This document shows positions 8,767-20,189 of a DNA stretch of 64,000 bases, one piece after another. How positions within the stretch are numbered: position 1 is the stretch's first letter; every line of letters begins with the position of its first letter. The DNA lies in NCBI GenBank assembly GCA_029194725.1, contig JARFXQ010000001.1:1-64000 (forward strand). Direction: 5' to 3'. Position numbers and translations under genes: made by a program. This DNA comes from Nitrospira sp. (GTDB taxonomy: Bacteria > Nitrospirota > Nitrospiria > Nitrospirales > Nitrospiraceae). Below the pieces are notes generated by a model. The model was not told the origin of the DNA, searched no databases, and saw only the letters and a list, made by a program, of their open reading frames with translations.

Positions 8767-9594
8767 TTACGGCGCTCCTTCACCCCTCGCAGCCTGACCG
8801 AGCAACTCTCTGATTTTGTCCGCTGTGTGCGCGGCGCGAATGAGCGACTCTCCGATCAACATGGCGTGCACGCCTGCTTCGATGAGCTTTATCACGTCAT
8901 CGCGGTTGTGAATTCCACTTTCACTAATGATCAGTTTGTCGGAAGGAATTCTTTTGGCCAACCGGAAGGTCACATTGAGGTCGGTCGTGAACGTGCTCAG
9001 ATCCCGATTGTTGATCCCGATCATCCTCGCAGTGGGAATCCATTCCAAGACCGTATCCAACTCCCTCTCGTGATGAGTTTCAAACAGGCTGTCCATCCCA
9101 AGTTCGGAAGCCAACGCGTGGAAGTCCATGAGTTGTCTTCGTTCCAGCGCCGCCACGATCAGTAACACGGCATCGGCACCGTGGGCACGTGCCTCATAAA
9201 ACTGCACGTCGCCGACCATGAATTCCTTATTGAGTGCCGGGATCGGGAGCGCCCGCTTAATCTCTTCAAGATACCGAAGGTCGCCTTGGAAGAATTCCTT
9301 GTCGGTCAAGACAGAAACGGCCGATGCTCCTTGTTCATGGTAAGTGCGGGCAAGCCCCAGATAATCGAACTGTTCAGAAAATTCTTCCCGCAACAGTCCC
9401 AGGCTCGGTGACGCTTTCTTGATTTCAGCGATCAAGGCCAGGCTGGTGGGAGGTCTTGTCGCATCCAAAGTGACGGCAAACCCTAGAACCGGCGGGGCAT
9501 CCCGGATCGCCGCCTTGAGGTTGGACAGGTAGGAACGGCTCTGTTTGTGTCTGAGCTCTGCTCGCTTGTGCTCAAGGATGCGATCGAGAATCAT
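8767..9594 (-). CDS. trpC: indole-3-glycerol phosphate synthase
   Basis: 275 residues, a complete TIM-barrel. Closes CdRP to indole-3-glycerol phosphate. Signature segments are LIAEIKKASPSLG (catalytic Lys), VLTDKEFFQGD, IPALNKEFMV, IGINNRDLSTF and ISESGIHNRDD. It is monofunctional, with TrpF as a separate protein encoded next. Seven bp separate it from trpD. Confidence 0.96.
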   Translation of the reverse strand: MILDRILEHKRAELRHKQSRSYLSNLKAAIRDAPPVLGFAVTLDATRPPTSLALIAEIKKASPSLGLLREEFSEQFDYLGLARTYHEQGASAVSVLTDKEFFQGDLRYLEEIKRALPIPALNKEFMVGDVQFYEARAHGADAVLLIVAALERRQLMDFHALASELGMDSLFETHHERELDTVLEWIPTARMIGINNRDLSTFTTDLNVTFRLAKRIPSDKLIISESGIHNRDDVIKLIEAGVHAMLIGESLIRAAHTADKIRELLGQAARGEGAP

Positions 9595-9601
9595 GAGTCA
9601 A

Positions 9602-10633
9602 TCATGCCTGCTTACACGCCTTCTTGGTAAACACAATGAGCTGATCCAGCTTCTCTGCGGCAGCCCCAGCGTCGATCGCCTGTTGTGCGAGACGAAATCC
9701 CTCCTTGAGTGTCCTTGCTTTTTGGCCGACGACCATCGCCGGTGCGGCGTTCAAACACACGATATCCCGTCTCGGACCCTTCCGGCCCTGGAGAATCTCC
9801 TTCGTCATCCGCGCATTGTCCTCCGGCGAGCCTCCTACGAATTCTTTCCGCGCCGCACGCCTGACCTCGAACTCTTCCGGTGCGATAAAATAACTCGACA
9901 CCACACCACTCCTCCCCTCGGACACCTTCGTCCGGTCCGACAAGGTGATCTCATCCAGGCCGTCCAAACCATGAATCACGAAACAATGTTGCGATCCGAG
10001 CTCCAGAAGAACACGCCCGAGGATTTCCGTCCACTTCGCATCGTAGACCCCAAGCACTTGGTGCGTGGCCCCGGCCGGATTCGCCAGCGGGCCGAGCACA
10101 TTCAGAATGGTCCTGATTCCCATCTCTTGTCGGACCCCGGCACATTCCTTCATCGCACCGTGATAGATCGGCGCAAACAAGAAGCCGATACCGACCTCGT
10201 CGATACAATCGGCCACGCGGCTCGGATCGAGATCGATCTTCACACCGAGCATGTTCAGCACATCCGCGCTGCCGGATCGAGACGAAACGGAGCGATTACC
10301 GTGTTTGGCCACGGTAATGCCAGCCCCTGCGACCACGAATGCCGCAGTCGTGGAGATATTAAACGTATCGGCCCCATCCCCACCAGTTCCACAGGTATCG
10401 ACAACGATCGGCGACCCAACCATGATTCTGGTCGCTCGCGATCGCATAGCAGTGACCGACCCGACGACTTCGGCCACTGTTTCCCCCTTTTGCCTGAGTC
10501 CCATGAGATAGGCGGCCATCTGAGCCGAAGTTGCAGCTCCGTCCATGATTTCCAGCATGACCGTCTCGGCTTCTTTAGCGGAAAGGTCGGTTCGGTCGGC
10601 CAATTTGGCAAGCGCGTCTTTGATCATGACCAC
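9602..10633 (-). CDS. trpD: anthranilate phosphoribosyltransferase
   Basis: 343 residues. Transfers the phosphoribosyl group of PRPP to anthranilate. The N-terminal helical part (MLEIMDGAATSAQMAAYLMGLRQKGE) and the PRPP loop VDTCGTGGDGADTFNIST are clear, followed by KHGNRSVSSRSGSADVL. It follows trpG by 13 bp. TrpD and TrpG are separate genes here, not a fusion. Confidence 0.96.
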   Translation of the reverse strand: MVMIKDALAKLADRTDLSAKEAETVMLEIMDGAATSAQMAAYLMGLRQKGETVAEVVGSVTAMRSRATRIMVGSPIVVDTCGTGGDGADTFNISTTAAFVVAGAGITVAKHGNRSVSSRSGSADVLNMLGVKIDLDPSRVADCIDEVGIGFLFAPIYHGAMKECAGVRQEMGIRTILNVLGPLANPAGATHQVLGVYDAKWTEILGRVLLELGSQHCFVIHGLDGLDEITLSDRTKVSEGRSGVVSSYFIAPEEFEVRRAARKEFVGGSPEDNARMTKEILQGRKGPRRDIVCLNAAPAMVVGQKARTLKEGFRLAQQAIDAGAAAEKLDQLIVFTKKACKQA

Positions 10634-10646
10634 AGAGCAGGATCGA

Positions 10647-11210
10647 CTAGAGGTTTAAGAAATTACGAAGGAGATTTTTCCCGACAGTGGTCAGAATGGA
10701 TTCCGGATGGAATTGGACCCCTTCGACACCAAGTGTTTTATGGCGGAGCCCCATGATTTCACCCTCGGCAGTCTCGGCGGAAATCTCACAACTATCTGGA
10801 AGATTGACCCGATTCACGATGAGAGAATGATAGCGCGTCGCTTCAAAGGGGTTCGGTAACGATTGAAAGATGGTCTTGCCGTCGTGCTTGATCTGCGAGG
10901 TCTTCCCATGCATCAAGCGGGGAGCACGAACGACCTCTCCTCCGTATGCGACGGCCATCGACTGATGGCCCAAACAGACACCGAGAATGGGAATCTTCCC
11001 TCCGAACCGGCGGATGGCTTCCACGGAAATACCGGCTTCCTTGGGCGTACAAGGTCCTGGTGAAATGACAAGGCGGGCTGGATGCAACTCCTCGATCTGA
11101 TCCAGCGTAATCTTATCGTTACGGCATACCTGCACATCCTCACCCAACTCTCCGAGATACTGGACGAGGTTGTAGGTGAAGGAGTCGTAATTATCGATGA
11201 CGAGGAGCAT
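10647..11210 (-). CDS. trpG: anthranilate synthase component II / aminodeoxychorismate glutamine amidotransferase
   Basis: 187-residue class I glutamine amidotransferase. The nucleophile Cys is in [11 protein letters not shown] and the His-Glu pair in VQFHPESI; the start [19 protein letters not shown] is standard. It supplies ammonia to TrpE, whose gene is 1.7 kb away on the same strand, beyond an opposite-strand dehydrogenase gene. Such subunits often also serve PabB in folate synthesis, and no pabB is visible here, so dual use is possible. It is first in the trpG-D-C-F-B-A cluster. Confidence 0.95.
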   Translation of the reverse strand: MLLVIDNYDSFTYNLVQYLGELGEDVQVCRNDKITLDQIEELHPARLVISPGPCTPKEAGISVEAIRRFGGKIPILGVCLGHQSMAVAYGGEVVRAPRLMHGKTSQIKHDGKTIFQSLPNPFEATRYHSLIVNRVNLPDSCEISAETAEGEIMGLRHKTLGVEGVQFHPESILTTVGKNLLRNFLNL

Positions 11211-11676
11211 AATTGGCTTAACTTACCCTGTAGCGCTAGCACGATAACAGAAACGCTGTGCTTGCTCCAGTCCTATCCTATCCTAGAAGGGGCACAGGTT
11301 CCTCCCGTGTGAGGATACCAGCCTTCCCCCGTCTGAGCATGTCCCTCGCGCCGGAGGCTCCGATCATGTGTTAATCCCATCGGTGATCTGGCTCCGGATG
11401 GCCCATCATTACCGATCCAATCCGGCCTTAGATGGCGCCGACGCAGCAATGTCAGCCTCCCGGAGCGGCAGACCTCAAGGCTCGGTCAACAACCATAGCG
11501 CCGGGCTATCCTCTTGGAAGCTTGAAGCTTCTTCGAAATTGGTTCTCGCACGGTAATGTCTGCTATTATGCTTACTTGGTCGAAGTTCTGGAATTCGAGC
11601 AGAGGCCATTCAACTGAGGGCGATCTTCGCTCCAAGAATGTTTCACCGGCTATGAAGGTGATCTCCCAACGAGGTT
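11211..11676. other. intergenic region between divergent trpG and dehydrogenase genes
   Basis: 466 bp. It should hold the promoters for the minus-strand trp cluster and the plus-strand dehydrogenase gene. I see a TATTAT hexamer near 11573 on the plus strand but no convincing -35 partner. No leader peptide rich in Trp, no T-box and no riboswitch could be recognised by eye. Confidence 0.5.
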
Positions 11677-12732
11677 GTGATGCCTAAGACCATCGTCGTG
11701 CTCCATGGGGACCAGACCGGAGAAGAACTCCTGGCTCAGGCGCTCCGGGTCCTTGATCCTGACGTTATCGGCCTCAAAGCCAGCTTCCAGCATTTCGATT
11801 TGAGCCTCGGCAACCGGCGCGCGACCCACAACCAGGTGGTCGAAGAGGCCGCTGCGGCCATGGCGGTGACTGGTTATGGATTGAAAGCCGCCACGATCAC
11901 CCCCGAAACGGCAGGAGACGTCGGCAGCCCGAACACGATCGTGCGCGAGCGAATCAACGGGAGCGTTATTGTCCGCACCGGGCGACGCATTCCGGGGATC
12001 ACTCCCGTCGGTGGTATCCACGGACCGATTGCGGTGATTCGTATGGCCGTCGGTGGGGCATATGGTGCAAAGGAATGGCGCGAAGGACAAGGGCTCCAAG
12101 AAGTAGCCTATCGGACGGAACAGATAACGCGTTGGCACTGTCGTGCAGTCGCTGAATATGCATTCCATCACGCGGAGAAGCTCAGTGCCAAAGTCTTCGG
12201 CGGTCCCAAATACACCGTCAGCACGATTTACGAAAGCTTGCTGAAGGAGGAGATGGACGACGCAGCCCGTCGTCACCCCAACATCCGCTACGAACCTCAA
12301 TTGATTGATGCGACGTATGCACTGCTGCTGGCTCATTCCGGTGAGGCGCTCGTCATCCCCGCTCTGAATCGCGATGGCGACTGTCTGAGCGACCTGGTCC
12401 TGCAACTGTTCGGTTCCATCGCCGGATCGGAATCCCTTCTTCTCAGCCTGGGCCAGGACTGGCGTGTCCGTGTCGTCATGGCGGAAGCCCCGCACGGTAC
12501 GGCACCCATGTTGTTCGGCAAGAACCTCGCCAACCCCATGGCTATGATTTTGGCAGGCGCCTCAGTGCTTTCCTATATGGGCGAGCCGGAAGCTGTAGCC
12601 GCACGTGCCGTTGAAGACTCAGTCTTCGAGGTAGTCTCAGACGGCGTACGGACAGTCGATCTACAGGGGCGGGCGACAACCACGGAATTTACGGACGAGG
12701 TGATTCGCGGTGTCAGGAATAAGCTGGGGTAG
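11677..12732 (+). CDS. isocitrate/isopropylmalate dehydrogenase-family protein
   Basis: About 350 residues; GTG at 11677 and ATG at 11680 are adjacent start choices. It has the beta-decarboxylating dehydrogenase architecture: nucleotide-side opening VVLHGDQTGEELL, substrate arginines in NTIVRERINGSVIVRTGRRI, the catalytic Lys/Tyr region and metal-binding ALNRDGDCLSD, then EAPHGTAPMLFGKNLANP near the adenine site. The opening departs from the usual GDGIGPE, so substrate (isocitrate, isopropylmalate or another 2-hydroxy acid) is uncertain. It lies between trpG and trpE on the opposite strand. Confidence 0.8.
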   Translation: MMPKTIVVLHGDQTGEELLAQALRVLDPDVIGLKASFQHFDLSLGNRRATHNQVVEEAAAAMAVTGYGLKAATITPETAGDVGSPNTIVRERINGSVIVRTGRRIPGITPVGGIHGPIAVIRMAVGGAYGAKEWREGQGLQEVAYRTEQITRWHCRAVAEYAFHHAEKLSAKVFGGPKYTVSTIYESLLKEEMDDAARRHPNIRYEPQLIDATYALLLAHSGEALVIPALNRDGDCLSDLVLQLFGSIAGSESLLLSLGQDWRVRVVMAEAPHGTAPMLFGKNLANPMAMILAGASVLSYMGEPEAVAARAVEDSVFEVVSDGVRTVDLQGRATTTEFTDEVIRGVRNKLG

Positions 12733-12896
12733 GGTTCGATAAGAAGGGTCAAAAGAAGGGAGTCTCAGCACTTTTCGGTGGATTAGGGTTACCCCACCCG
12801 GCTGATTGAAAAGCACAACGCACCAAAAAAGGTTGAGAGGTCTGAAAAGAGGGCTTGTACCATTTGACGGTGTTCAGCGGATTGTTGGTTTGGTCT

Positions 12897-14393
12897 CTAC
12901 TCCAATCCCTGTTCCGCCAGTTCGATCGCCTTCATCATGGCGCGTGCCTTATTGCACGTTTCTTCGTACTCATGTTCAGGGTTCGAGTCGGCAACGATGC
13001 CCGCGCCAGCCTGGATGAAGGCCCGATGTCGAGAGACAACGACCGTGCGGATATTGATGCACATGTCCATATTCCCCGAAAAGCCGACGTAGCCGACGGC
13101 ACCGGCGTAAGGTCCGCGTCTGGTCGGCTCAAGTTCATCGATGATTTCCATTGCTCTGATTTTGGGGGCACCGGATACGGTACCGGCGGGAAAGCACGCC
13201 TTTAGCACATCGTACACCGTCCTATCCGCGCACAGTTTGCCTGTGACATTCGAGACCATATGCATGACGTGCGAGTACCGCTCGACATGCATCAATGACT
13301 CGACCTGGACGGACCCCGGTTCAGCCACACGACCAACGTCATTGCGTCCCAGGTCCACCAACATTATGTGCTCGGCCCGTTCTTTGGCATCGGCAAGGAG
13401 ACGGCGCTCTAATTCCGAGTCCTCATCCATCGTCGCGCCACGCCGTCTGGTGCCGGCGATAGGGCGTACCGAGATGAGCTCGTCCTCACAGCGCACAAGA
13501 ATTTCGGGAGAGGCCCCCACCAGTTCAACCCCTGCAATCCGAAGATAATACATGTACGGCGACGGATTCACGAGACGCAAAGCCCTATAGAGTTGAAACG
13601 GAGAAGTCTGGAGATTCGTTTCCCATCGCTGCGACAGGACGCACTGAAAGATATCTCCGGCACTGATGTATTCCTTGGCGCGAGACACCATTTTTTCAAA
13701 ATCCGCTCTGTTCATGTTTGCCGTAAACCGAATTGGAGAGCGGCGACGCTTCGGCCTTATGCGCCTCAGAGGCCGTCGGATTCTCGCGATCATCGCTTCA
13801 ATCCTGTCTGTCGCTTCCCGATAGGCGGCGCGAACGTCCCTGTCCGACATTGACTTCACATGCGCATTAGCCACGACTTTTATTTTCTGCGATACGTTAT
13901 CGAAAATGAGCAGCGTCTCGGTCAGTAGAAAGGCAAACTCCGGTGGATCAAGGCGGTCTTTTCTGCGAGCGGGAAGATCCTCAAAAGTCTTGACGATGTC
14001 GTAGCCAAGGTAACCGACGGCTCCACCCACGAAGCGAGGCAGATCTGGAACGGTCACGGTCCGATAGGTCTCCATGATTTCTCGGAAACGGTCCAGCGGC
14101 GCTCCTCGACTAGGGATCCGGCGGCAATCCGACCCTCTCCTCAGGCAAAGATCGCCACGATCTTCGTAGATGACGAGCGGAGCCCCACTCCCGAGAAATG
14201 AGTATCTGGCCCACTTTTCTCCCCCTTGAATACTTTCCAACAGATAAGCCGTGGGACCGTGATCGATCTTGGCAAAGGCTGAGACCGGGGTATCGTGGTC
14301 TGCCAAGATTTCACGGAATAAAGGGATGAGATTGCCCTGCTTTGCGTACGAACGAAACTCATCCAATGTGAGTGAATAGGTCGCGGTCCCCAT
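12897..14393 (-). CDS. trpE: anthranilate synthase component I
   Basis: About 498 residues from ATG 14393 (MGTATYSLTLDEFRSYAKQG); a longer open frame to 14450 overlaps the upstream gene and is unlikely. Converts chorismate and ammonia to anthranilate. The chorismate-binding C-terminal domain shows RPIAGTRRRG, DLGRNDVGRV, FPAGTVSGAPKIRAMEIIDELE, GPYAGAVGY and RTVV. The N-terminal half holds LLES, part of the usual tryptophan feedback site. It lies 10 bp after a LysM lipoprotein gene, so the two are probably co-transcribed, apart from the other trp genes. Confidence 0.95.
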   Translation of the reverse strand: MGTATYSLTLDEFRSYAKQGNLIPLFREILADHDTPVSAFAKIDHGPTAYLLESIQGGEKWARYSFLGSGAPLVIYEDRGDLCLRRGSDCRRIPSRGAPLDRFREIMETYRTVTVPDLPRFVGGAVGYLGYDIVKTFEDLPARRKDRLDPPEFAFLLTETLLIFDNVSQKIKVVANAHVKSMSDRDVRAAYREATDRIEAMIARIRRPLRRIRPKRRRSPIRFTANMNRADFEKMVSRAKEYISAGDIFQCVLSQRWETNLQTSPFQLYRALRLVNPSPYMYYLRIAGVELVGASPEILVRCEDELISVRPIAGTRRRGATMDEDSELERRLLADAKERAEHIMLVDLGRNDVGRVAEPGSVQVESLMHVERYSHVMHMVSNVTGKLCADRTVYDVLKACFPAGTVSGAPKIRAMEIIDELEPTRRGPYAGAVGYVGFSGNMDMCINIRTVVVSRHRAFIQAGAGIVADSNPEHEYEETCNKARAMMKAIELAEQGLE

Positions 14394-14403
14394 GTCGTTC
14401 CGC

Positions 14404-15048
14404 TTACTCTGTTCCCACCTGAAGCTTCTGTCCAATCTCGACGATGTCATCCGGAAGGTTATTCTGCTTCTTCAACTTATCGACCTCAATTCCATACCGC
14501 TTGCTGATGCTGAACAAGGTTTCCCCAGGCTTCACCACATGCACAGTTCCCGCCGCTACCTTAGCCGGAGGAGGCGGTTCGGTCACGGCCATCATGCCCT
14601 TCTCTGGCAGATTGGCTCCCTCTCGTCCGCCGGAAGCAGCTTTCGGCGGTTCAGCTTTTTTCGGTTTGGCGGAAGGAGAACGGCCTTTCCGCTGCAGATC
14701 CTCCAAGGCTTTTCGTTCCAGCAGGGTCGCTTCCCGGATCGCTTCCGTCTCTTCTTGGAGCCGTGCCATCTGCTCTCGCGTCATTTGCACCTGTGTAGAC
14801 AGCTCGCGATTCCTCGCCTCATATTCAGCCAGTTCAGCCTTGGTGTGCCTGATTTCGCTGTCAAGCTCAGCCGTCCGCTTTTCTTCCTGAGCGAGCAAGC
14901 GTTGGAAATTCAGGCTTCTGGCTTTTTCTGCGTTGTATTTTTCCTCTAACACGACACACCCACTGACCAGCAAACCGCTACAGAGCAGTACCCCCAATAA
15001 CGGAATCCTCCGCGCGCGCTCACAGACCCGCTGCTCTCCCTTCTGCAT
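14404..15048 (-). CDS. LysM-domain lipoprotein with coiled coil
   Basis: About 214 residues from ATG 15048, chosen because AAAGGAGGA lies just upstream and the frame then gives a signal peptide with lipobox LVSGC (Cys31). A long coiled coil (KARSLNFQRLLAQEEKRTAELD through LERKALEDLQ) is followed by a low-complexity Pro/Lys/Ala linker and a single LysM domain (VHVVKPGETLFSISKRYGI to IGQKLQV), which binds peptidoglycan. It probably tethers the outer membrane to the wall. Its placement directly ahead of trpE has no obvious functional reason. Confidence 0.85.
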   Translation of the reverse strand: MQKGEQRVCERARRIPLLGVLLCSGLLVSGCVVLEEKYNAEKARSLNFQRLLAQEEKRTAELDSEIRHTKAELAEYEARNRELSTQVQMTREQMARLQEETEAIREATLLERKALEDLQRKGRSPSAKPKKAEPPKAASGGREGANLPEKGMMAVTEPPPPAKVAAGTVHVVKPGETLFSISKRYGIEVDKLKKQNNLPDDIVEIGQKLQVGTE

Positions 15049-15157
15049 ACATCCTCCTTTGCCCAGGCTTTCTGCCGACTTCAGACCTGCCGAAGAGAAG
15101 TTTAGAATAGTGGCCACGGAAGCGAAAGTCAAAGCGGACCAGGCTGGTCGGGTTTGA

Positions 15158-17341
<2,184 letters not shown>

Positions 17342-18607
17342 TCACACCGAGGCTTCGACCGGGACAGGCACTTTTTCGACTTTGAAAATTTGTACGCTTC
17401 GTATCGATCGCGGATCCGCCTCATGGACCACCAGACGGCAATTCTCGATGCGGAGTTCTTCTCCAGCCCGAGGGATGCGACCAAGATTTTCCTGGATCAG
17501 CCCTCCGATTGTCAGAGCCTCATCGCCAAGCTCGACTTTCAAGAAGTCGTTCACCTTTCGAACTTCCGTCCGTCCATGGACCAGAATTTGGTTCTTTCCG
17601 ATACGTTTGATGAGTTCTTCCGTGATATCCGTTTCATCGACAATCTCACCCACGACTTCCTCGAGCAGATCTTCGAGCGTCACCAGTCCCATGACACCAC
17701 CGAATTCGTTGACAACGACTCCCATATGCCGCTTTTCCTGCTGGAACTGCTTCATTAAGTCGTCCGCCGTTTTCCCTGCCGGGACGAAGAGCGGAGGATG
17801 GGCGATATCCCGAAGACGCAAATCGGTTTTCCCTTTGGCCAACTCAGTCAGCGCCTTCGCCTTGTAGAGAATCCCCGTGATGTTATCGAGCATGCCGTCA
17901 TAGAGCGGAATTCTGGAATACTTGGAATTATAGAGCAGCTCTTGTGCTTCACTGAGTCGAAGGTTCCCATCGAGAGAAAACACATAGATGCGCGGCGTCA
18001 TCGCATCTTCCGCCGTAATATCCTTCAGTTGAAATACGTTCTTGATCATTTTGACTTCTTCCGATTCTATTTCCCCGGCCTTTCCTCCCTGATCCAGCAT
18101 GATTTTCAGCTCTTCCTCCGTCACCAACGGAAGTGTCAACCCCTTTCCTCCCGTCAAACTGTAGATCAGAGGGACGATCAGAAAAAGCAGCGGCCTCAAC
18201 ATGACCTGGACCCAATAGATAGGATAGGCCATGTTCAGGGTGACGGGTACGGAGAACTTTGCCGCTAGAGTCTTTGGGATGACATCGACTGACACCAAGA
18301 GAACAAAGGTCAGGATACCGACCATGACCGCGATCGCTTCTTCGAACGCACTCTTGCCCCCATAGGCATTCAATGTGATGAAGGTGGCCAACATGGGGGT
18401 CGCAGTACTGACAAGGCGGTCACCTACCAGAATGGTCGAGAGAAGCTTTTGGGGGTCGCTCCTCAATTGAAGGGCTTTGGCCGCTCGTTTACTGCCGTTC
18501 TGCGCCAATGCTTTCAGTCGAGTTTCGTTCACCGAGAAGAAGCCGATCTCGGCTGTTGAAATAATAGCGGATAACCCTATCAATCCTAGAAGGATGAGGA
18601 TGTCCAT
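17342..18607 (-). CDS. CNNM/CorC-family membrane protein with CBS domains
   Basis: 421 residues. An N-terminal DUF21 membrane domain of about four helices (MDILILLGLIGLSAIISTAEIGFF with the family FFS/E motif) is followed by two CBS domains (AMTPRIYVFSLDG; MGVVVNEFGGVMGLVTLEDLLEEVVGEI) and a C-terminal CorC_HlyC domain (TIGGLIQENLGRIPRAGE). Members export or sense Mg2+ or Co2+. The hemolysin name often given is historical. It is probably an independent gene; its upstream 240 bp holds no other gene. Confidence 0.88.
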   Translation of the reverse strand: MDILILLGLIGLSAIISTAEIGFFSVNETRLKALAQNGSKRAAKALQLRSDPQKLLSTILVGDRLVSTATPMLATFITLNAYGGKSAFEEAIAVMVGILTFVLLVSVDVIPKTLAAKFSVPVTLNMAYPIYWVQVMLRPLLFLIVPLIYSLTGGKGLTLPLVTEEELKIMLDQGGKAGEIESEEVKMIKNVFQLKDITAEDAMTPRIYVFSLDGNLRLSEAQELLYNSKYSRIPLYDGMLDNITGILYKAKALTELAKGKTDLRLRDIAHPPLFVPAGKTADDLMKQFQQEKRHMGVVVNEFGGVMGLVTLEDLLEEVVGEIVDETDITEELIKRIGKNQILVHGRTEVRKVNDFLKVELGDEALTIGGLIQENLGRIPRAGEELRIENCRLVVHEADPRSIRSVQIFKVEKVPVPVEASV

Positions 18608-18850
18608 CGCAGTCGTATATTAAGGACGTTGAACCAGTATGGCTGGCCTGATGAGAAGCCGATCATCTCCCCCAGCAGACCTCTCGGCCCACCCCTGAGA
18701 GAATCGTAGGATTAGAATCGCCTGACTGTTCGGAATGGACTTCACAACGGATACATCTATCACAGAGATCAAACGCAAGCAAGTTACTCAACAAATGCTG
18801 CTTATAAATCAATCAGTTCCAAATGAGCTACGCTGTCGGCTCTTCAGTAA

Positions 18851-19519
18851 CTAGCCATCATCCCGAACAACAAACGATTGCAGACGTAACGTACGATCGA
18901 GACGAGCCGCAGCCACCTGAGCTTCCGATTCGGTCAAGAATCGGCCGATTTGGACTCGGTAGCGGCGCCCTTCCGGAAGATCTATCTGGATGATACGCCC
19001 ATCGGGATAATCTCGTTGAACTTGTGCAAACAGCGCTCGGGCATTCCGAAGATCCGCGAAGGCACCGACTTGAACTCGTAACAGCCCCATCCCTTCGGGT
19101 CGAGAGTTATAGCCGACAACTCGAAGTTCGACTCGGTCGGTGCCATTGCCGACCATCCCAAGCGCTTGAGCACCGGCCAGCGAAAGGTCCAAAATTCTCC
19201 CCCTGGCGAACGGCCCTCGATCATTAATCCTGACTGTAACATGACGACCTGAGGTCAATGAATGAACAACTGCGACCGACCCTAGCGGTAGCGTCCGATG
19301 AGCAGCCGTCAGTTTGTACATGTCGTACCGCTCCCCATTAGCCGTCCTGTTCCCATGAAAACCAGGGCCGTACCACGAGGCCATCCCCCGTTCTACAAAT
19401 CCAACAGGATACCCAGAGAAACGGTCACTAGGACGGGGAGCTGTGGCGCAGCCATGGTAGAGGAAGGCACCCAGTCCGATCACAAATACGAACAGAGGGG
19501 TAAGTTTCGTGAGCGGCAT
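18851..19519 (-). CDS. rlpA: RlpA-family septal ring lipoprotein / lytic transglycosylase
   Basis: About 222 residues from ATG 19519 (another ATG at 19528). Lipobox at Cys24 (FLYHGC). A double-psi beta-barrel domain carries MASWYGPGFHGNRTANGE, LTAAHRTLPLG and INDRGPF, the RlpA catalytic signatures (His and Asp). A SPOR domain at the C-terminus (LRVQVGAFADLRNARAL to YRVQIGRFLTESEA) binds denuded glycan at the division septum. It follows the ACT-protein gene by about 12 bp, suggesting shared transcription. Confidence 0.92.
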   Translation of the reverse strand: MPLTKLTPLFVFVIGLGAFLYHGCATAPRPSDRFSGYPVGFVERGMASWYGPGFHGNRTANGERYDMYKLTAAHRTLPLGSVAVVHSLTSGRHVTVRINDRGPFARGRILDLSLAGAQALGMVGNGTDRVELRVVGYNSRPEGMGLLRVQVGAFADLRNARALFAQVQRDYPDGRIIQIDLPEGRRYRVQIGRFLTESEAQVAAARLDRTLRLQSFVVRDDG

Positions 19520-19531
19520 CGGCCGCATTGA

Positions 19532-19942
19532 TCAAAACTCGTCGAGCGATTGATTGCGTAGAATGACCAAGGCTTTGTCTGTGTTGGAAACAGTCAGAAC
19601 AACGATCGCCCGCTTCCCTTCACGTGAAGGTGTGCAATAGCCGCATTTGATGTTGATCCGGCTCTTCATCAAGATATCTGCCACTTTCCTCAATGCTCCA
19701 GGCTTATTTTCGAGACTGAGTAGAAGTGCGGTTTCTTCGCCGAACTTAATCTTCGCCGCCTTAAGGGCCGCGCGGGCACTTTCCAGATCCGCGACCAGCA
19801 GACGCAACTTGCCAGTCCCCATCACTTCCGGTGCGAAGAAAGCCTTGATATTGACCCCCGCTTCACCGAGGACCGCCGTCACTCTGGCAAGGGTGCCAGG
19901 CTTACTCTGACCGCTGATGACAAGTTGCGTCGTAGTCGGCAT
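19532..19942 (-). CDS. tandem ACT-domain protein
   Basis: 136 residues made of two ACT domains: TTQLVISGQSKPGTLARVTAVLGEAGVNI and ALLLSLENKPGALRKVADILMKSRINI. ACT pairs bind amino acids and regulate enzymes or transcription, but this protein has no catalytic or DNA-binding domain, so it may act as a small sensor. A AAGGAA ribosome site lies 7 nt upstream of the start. It precedes rlpA on the same strand. Confidence 0.8.
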   Translation of the reverse strand: MPTTTQLVISGQSKPGTLARVTAVLGEAGVNIKAFFAPEVMGTGKLRLLVADLESARAALKAAKIKFGEETALLLSLENKPGALRKVADILMKSRINIKCGYCTPSREGKRAIVVLTVSNTDKALVILRNQSLDEF

Positions 19943-20189
19943 ATCAGTATTCCTTTTGACTCTCCTGCATTAAGTCCTTTTTCGTCTCGTTGAGCGAGCG
20001 GCTCGCAACGGAGACCAAGACCCGCAATGATAGGAGAAGGTCCGAGGAGACACCGGTCTCATGCAAAGTTTTCGAGCCCGTAACCGCAGCGAGAAGAAGA
20101 CATCGGCACCAGATCGAATTCGCAGGAACCGCCGTTTTCTACACCGGAGACAAGATGACGGTCGCTTGTTCTGCATTCTCAAACTCCTC

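Noticed and set aside
9545..10756. 403-codon forward frame opposite trpD
   Set aside because: It is a shadow of trpD, which shows full anthranilate phosphoribosyltransferase motifs on the minus strand.
11650..12495. 281-codon minus-strand frame opposite the dehydrogenase-like gene
   Set aside because: Shadow frame without recognisable motifs; the plus frame has dehydrogenase signatures.
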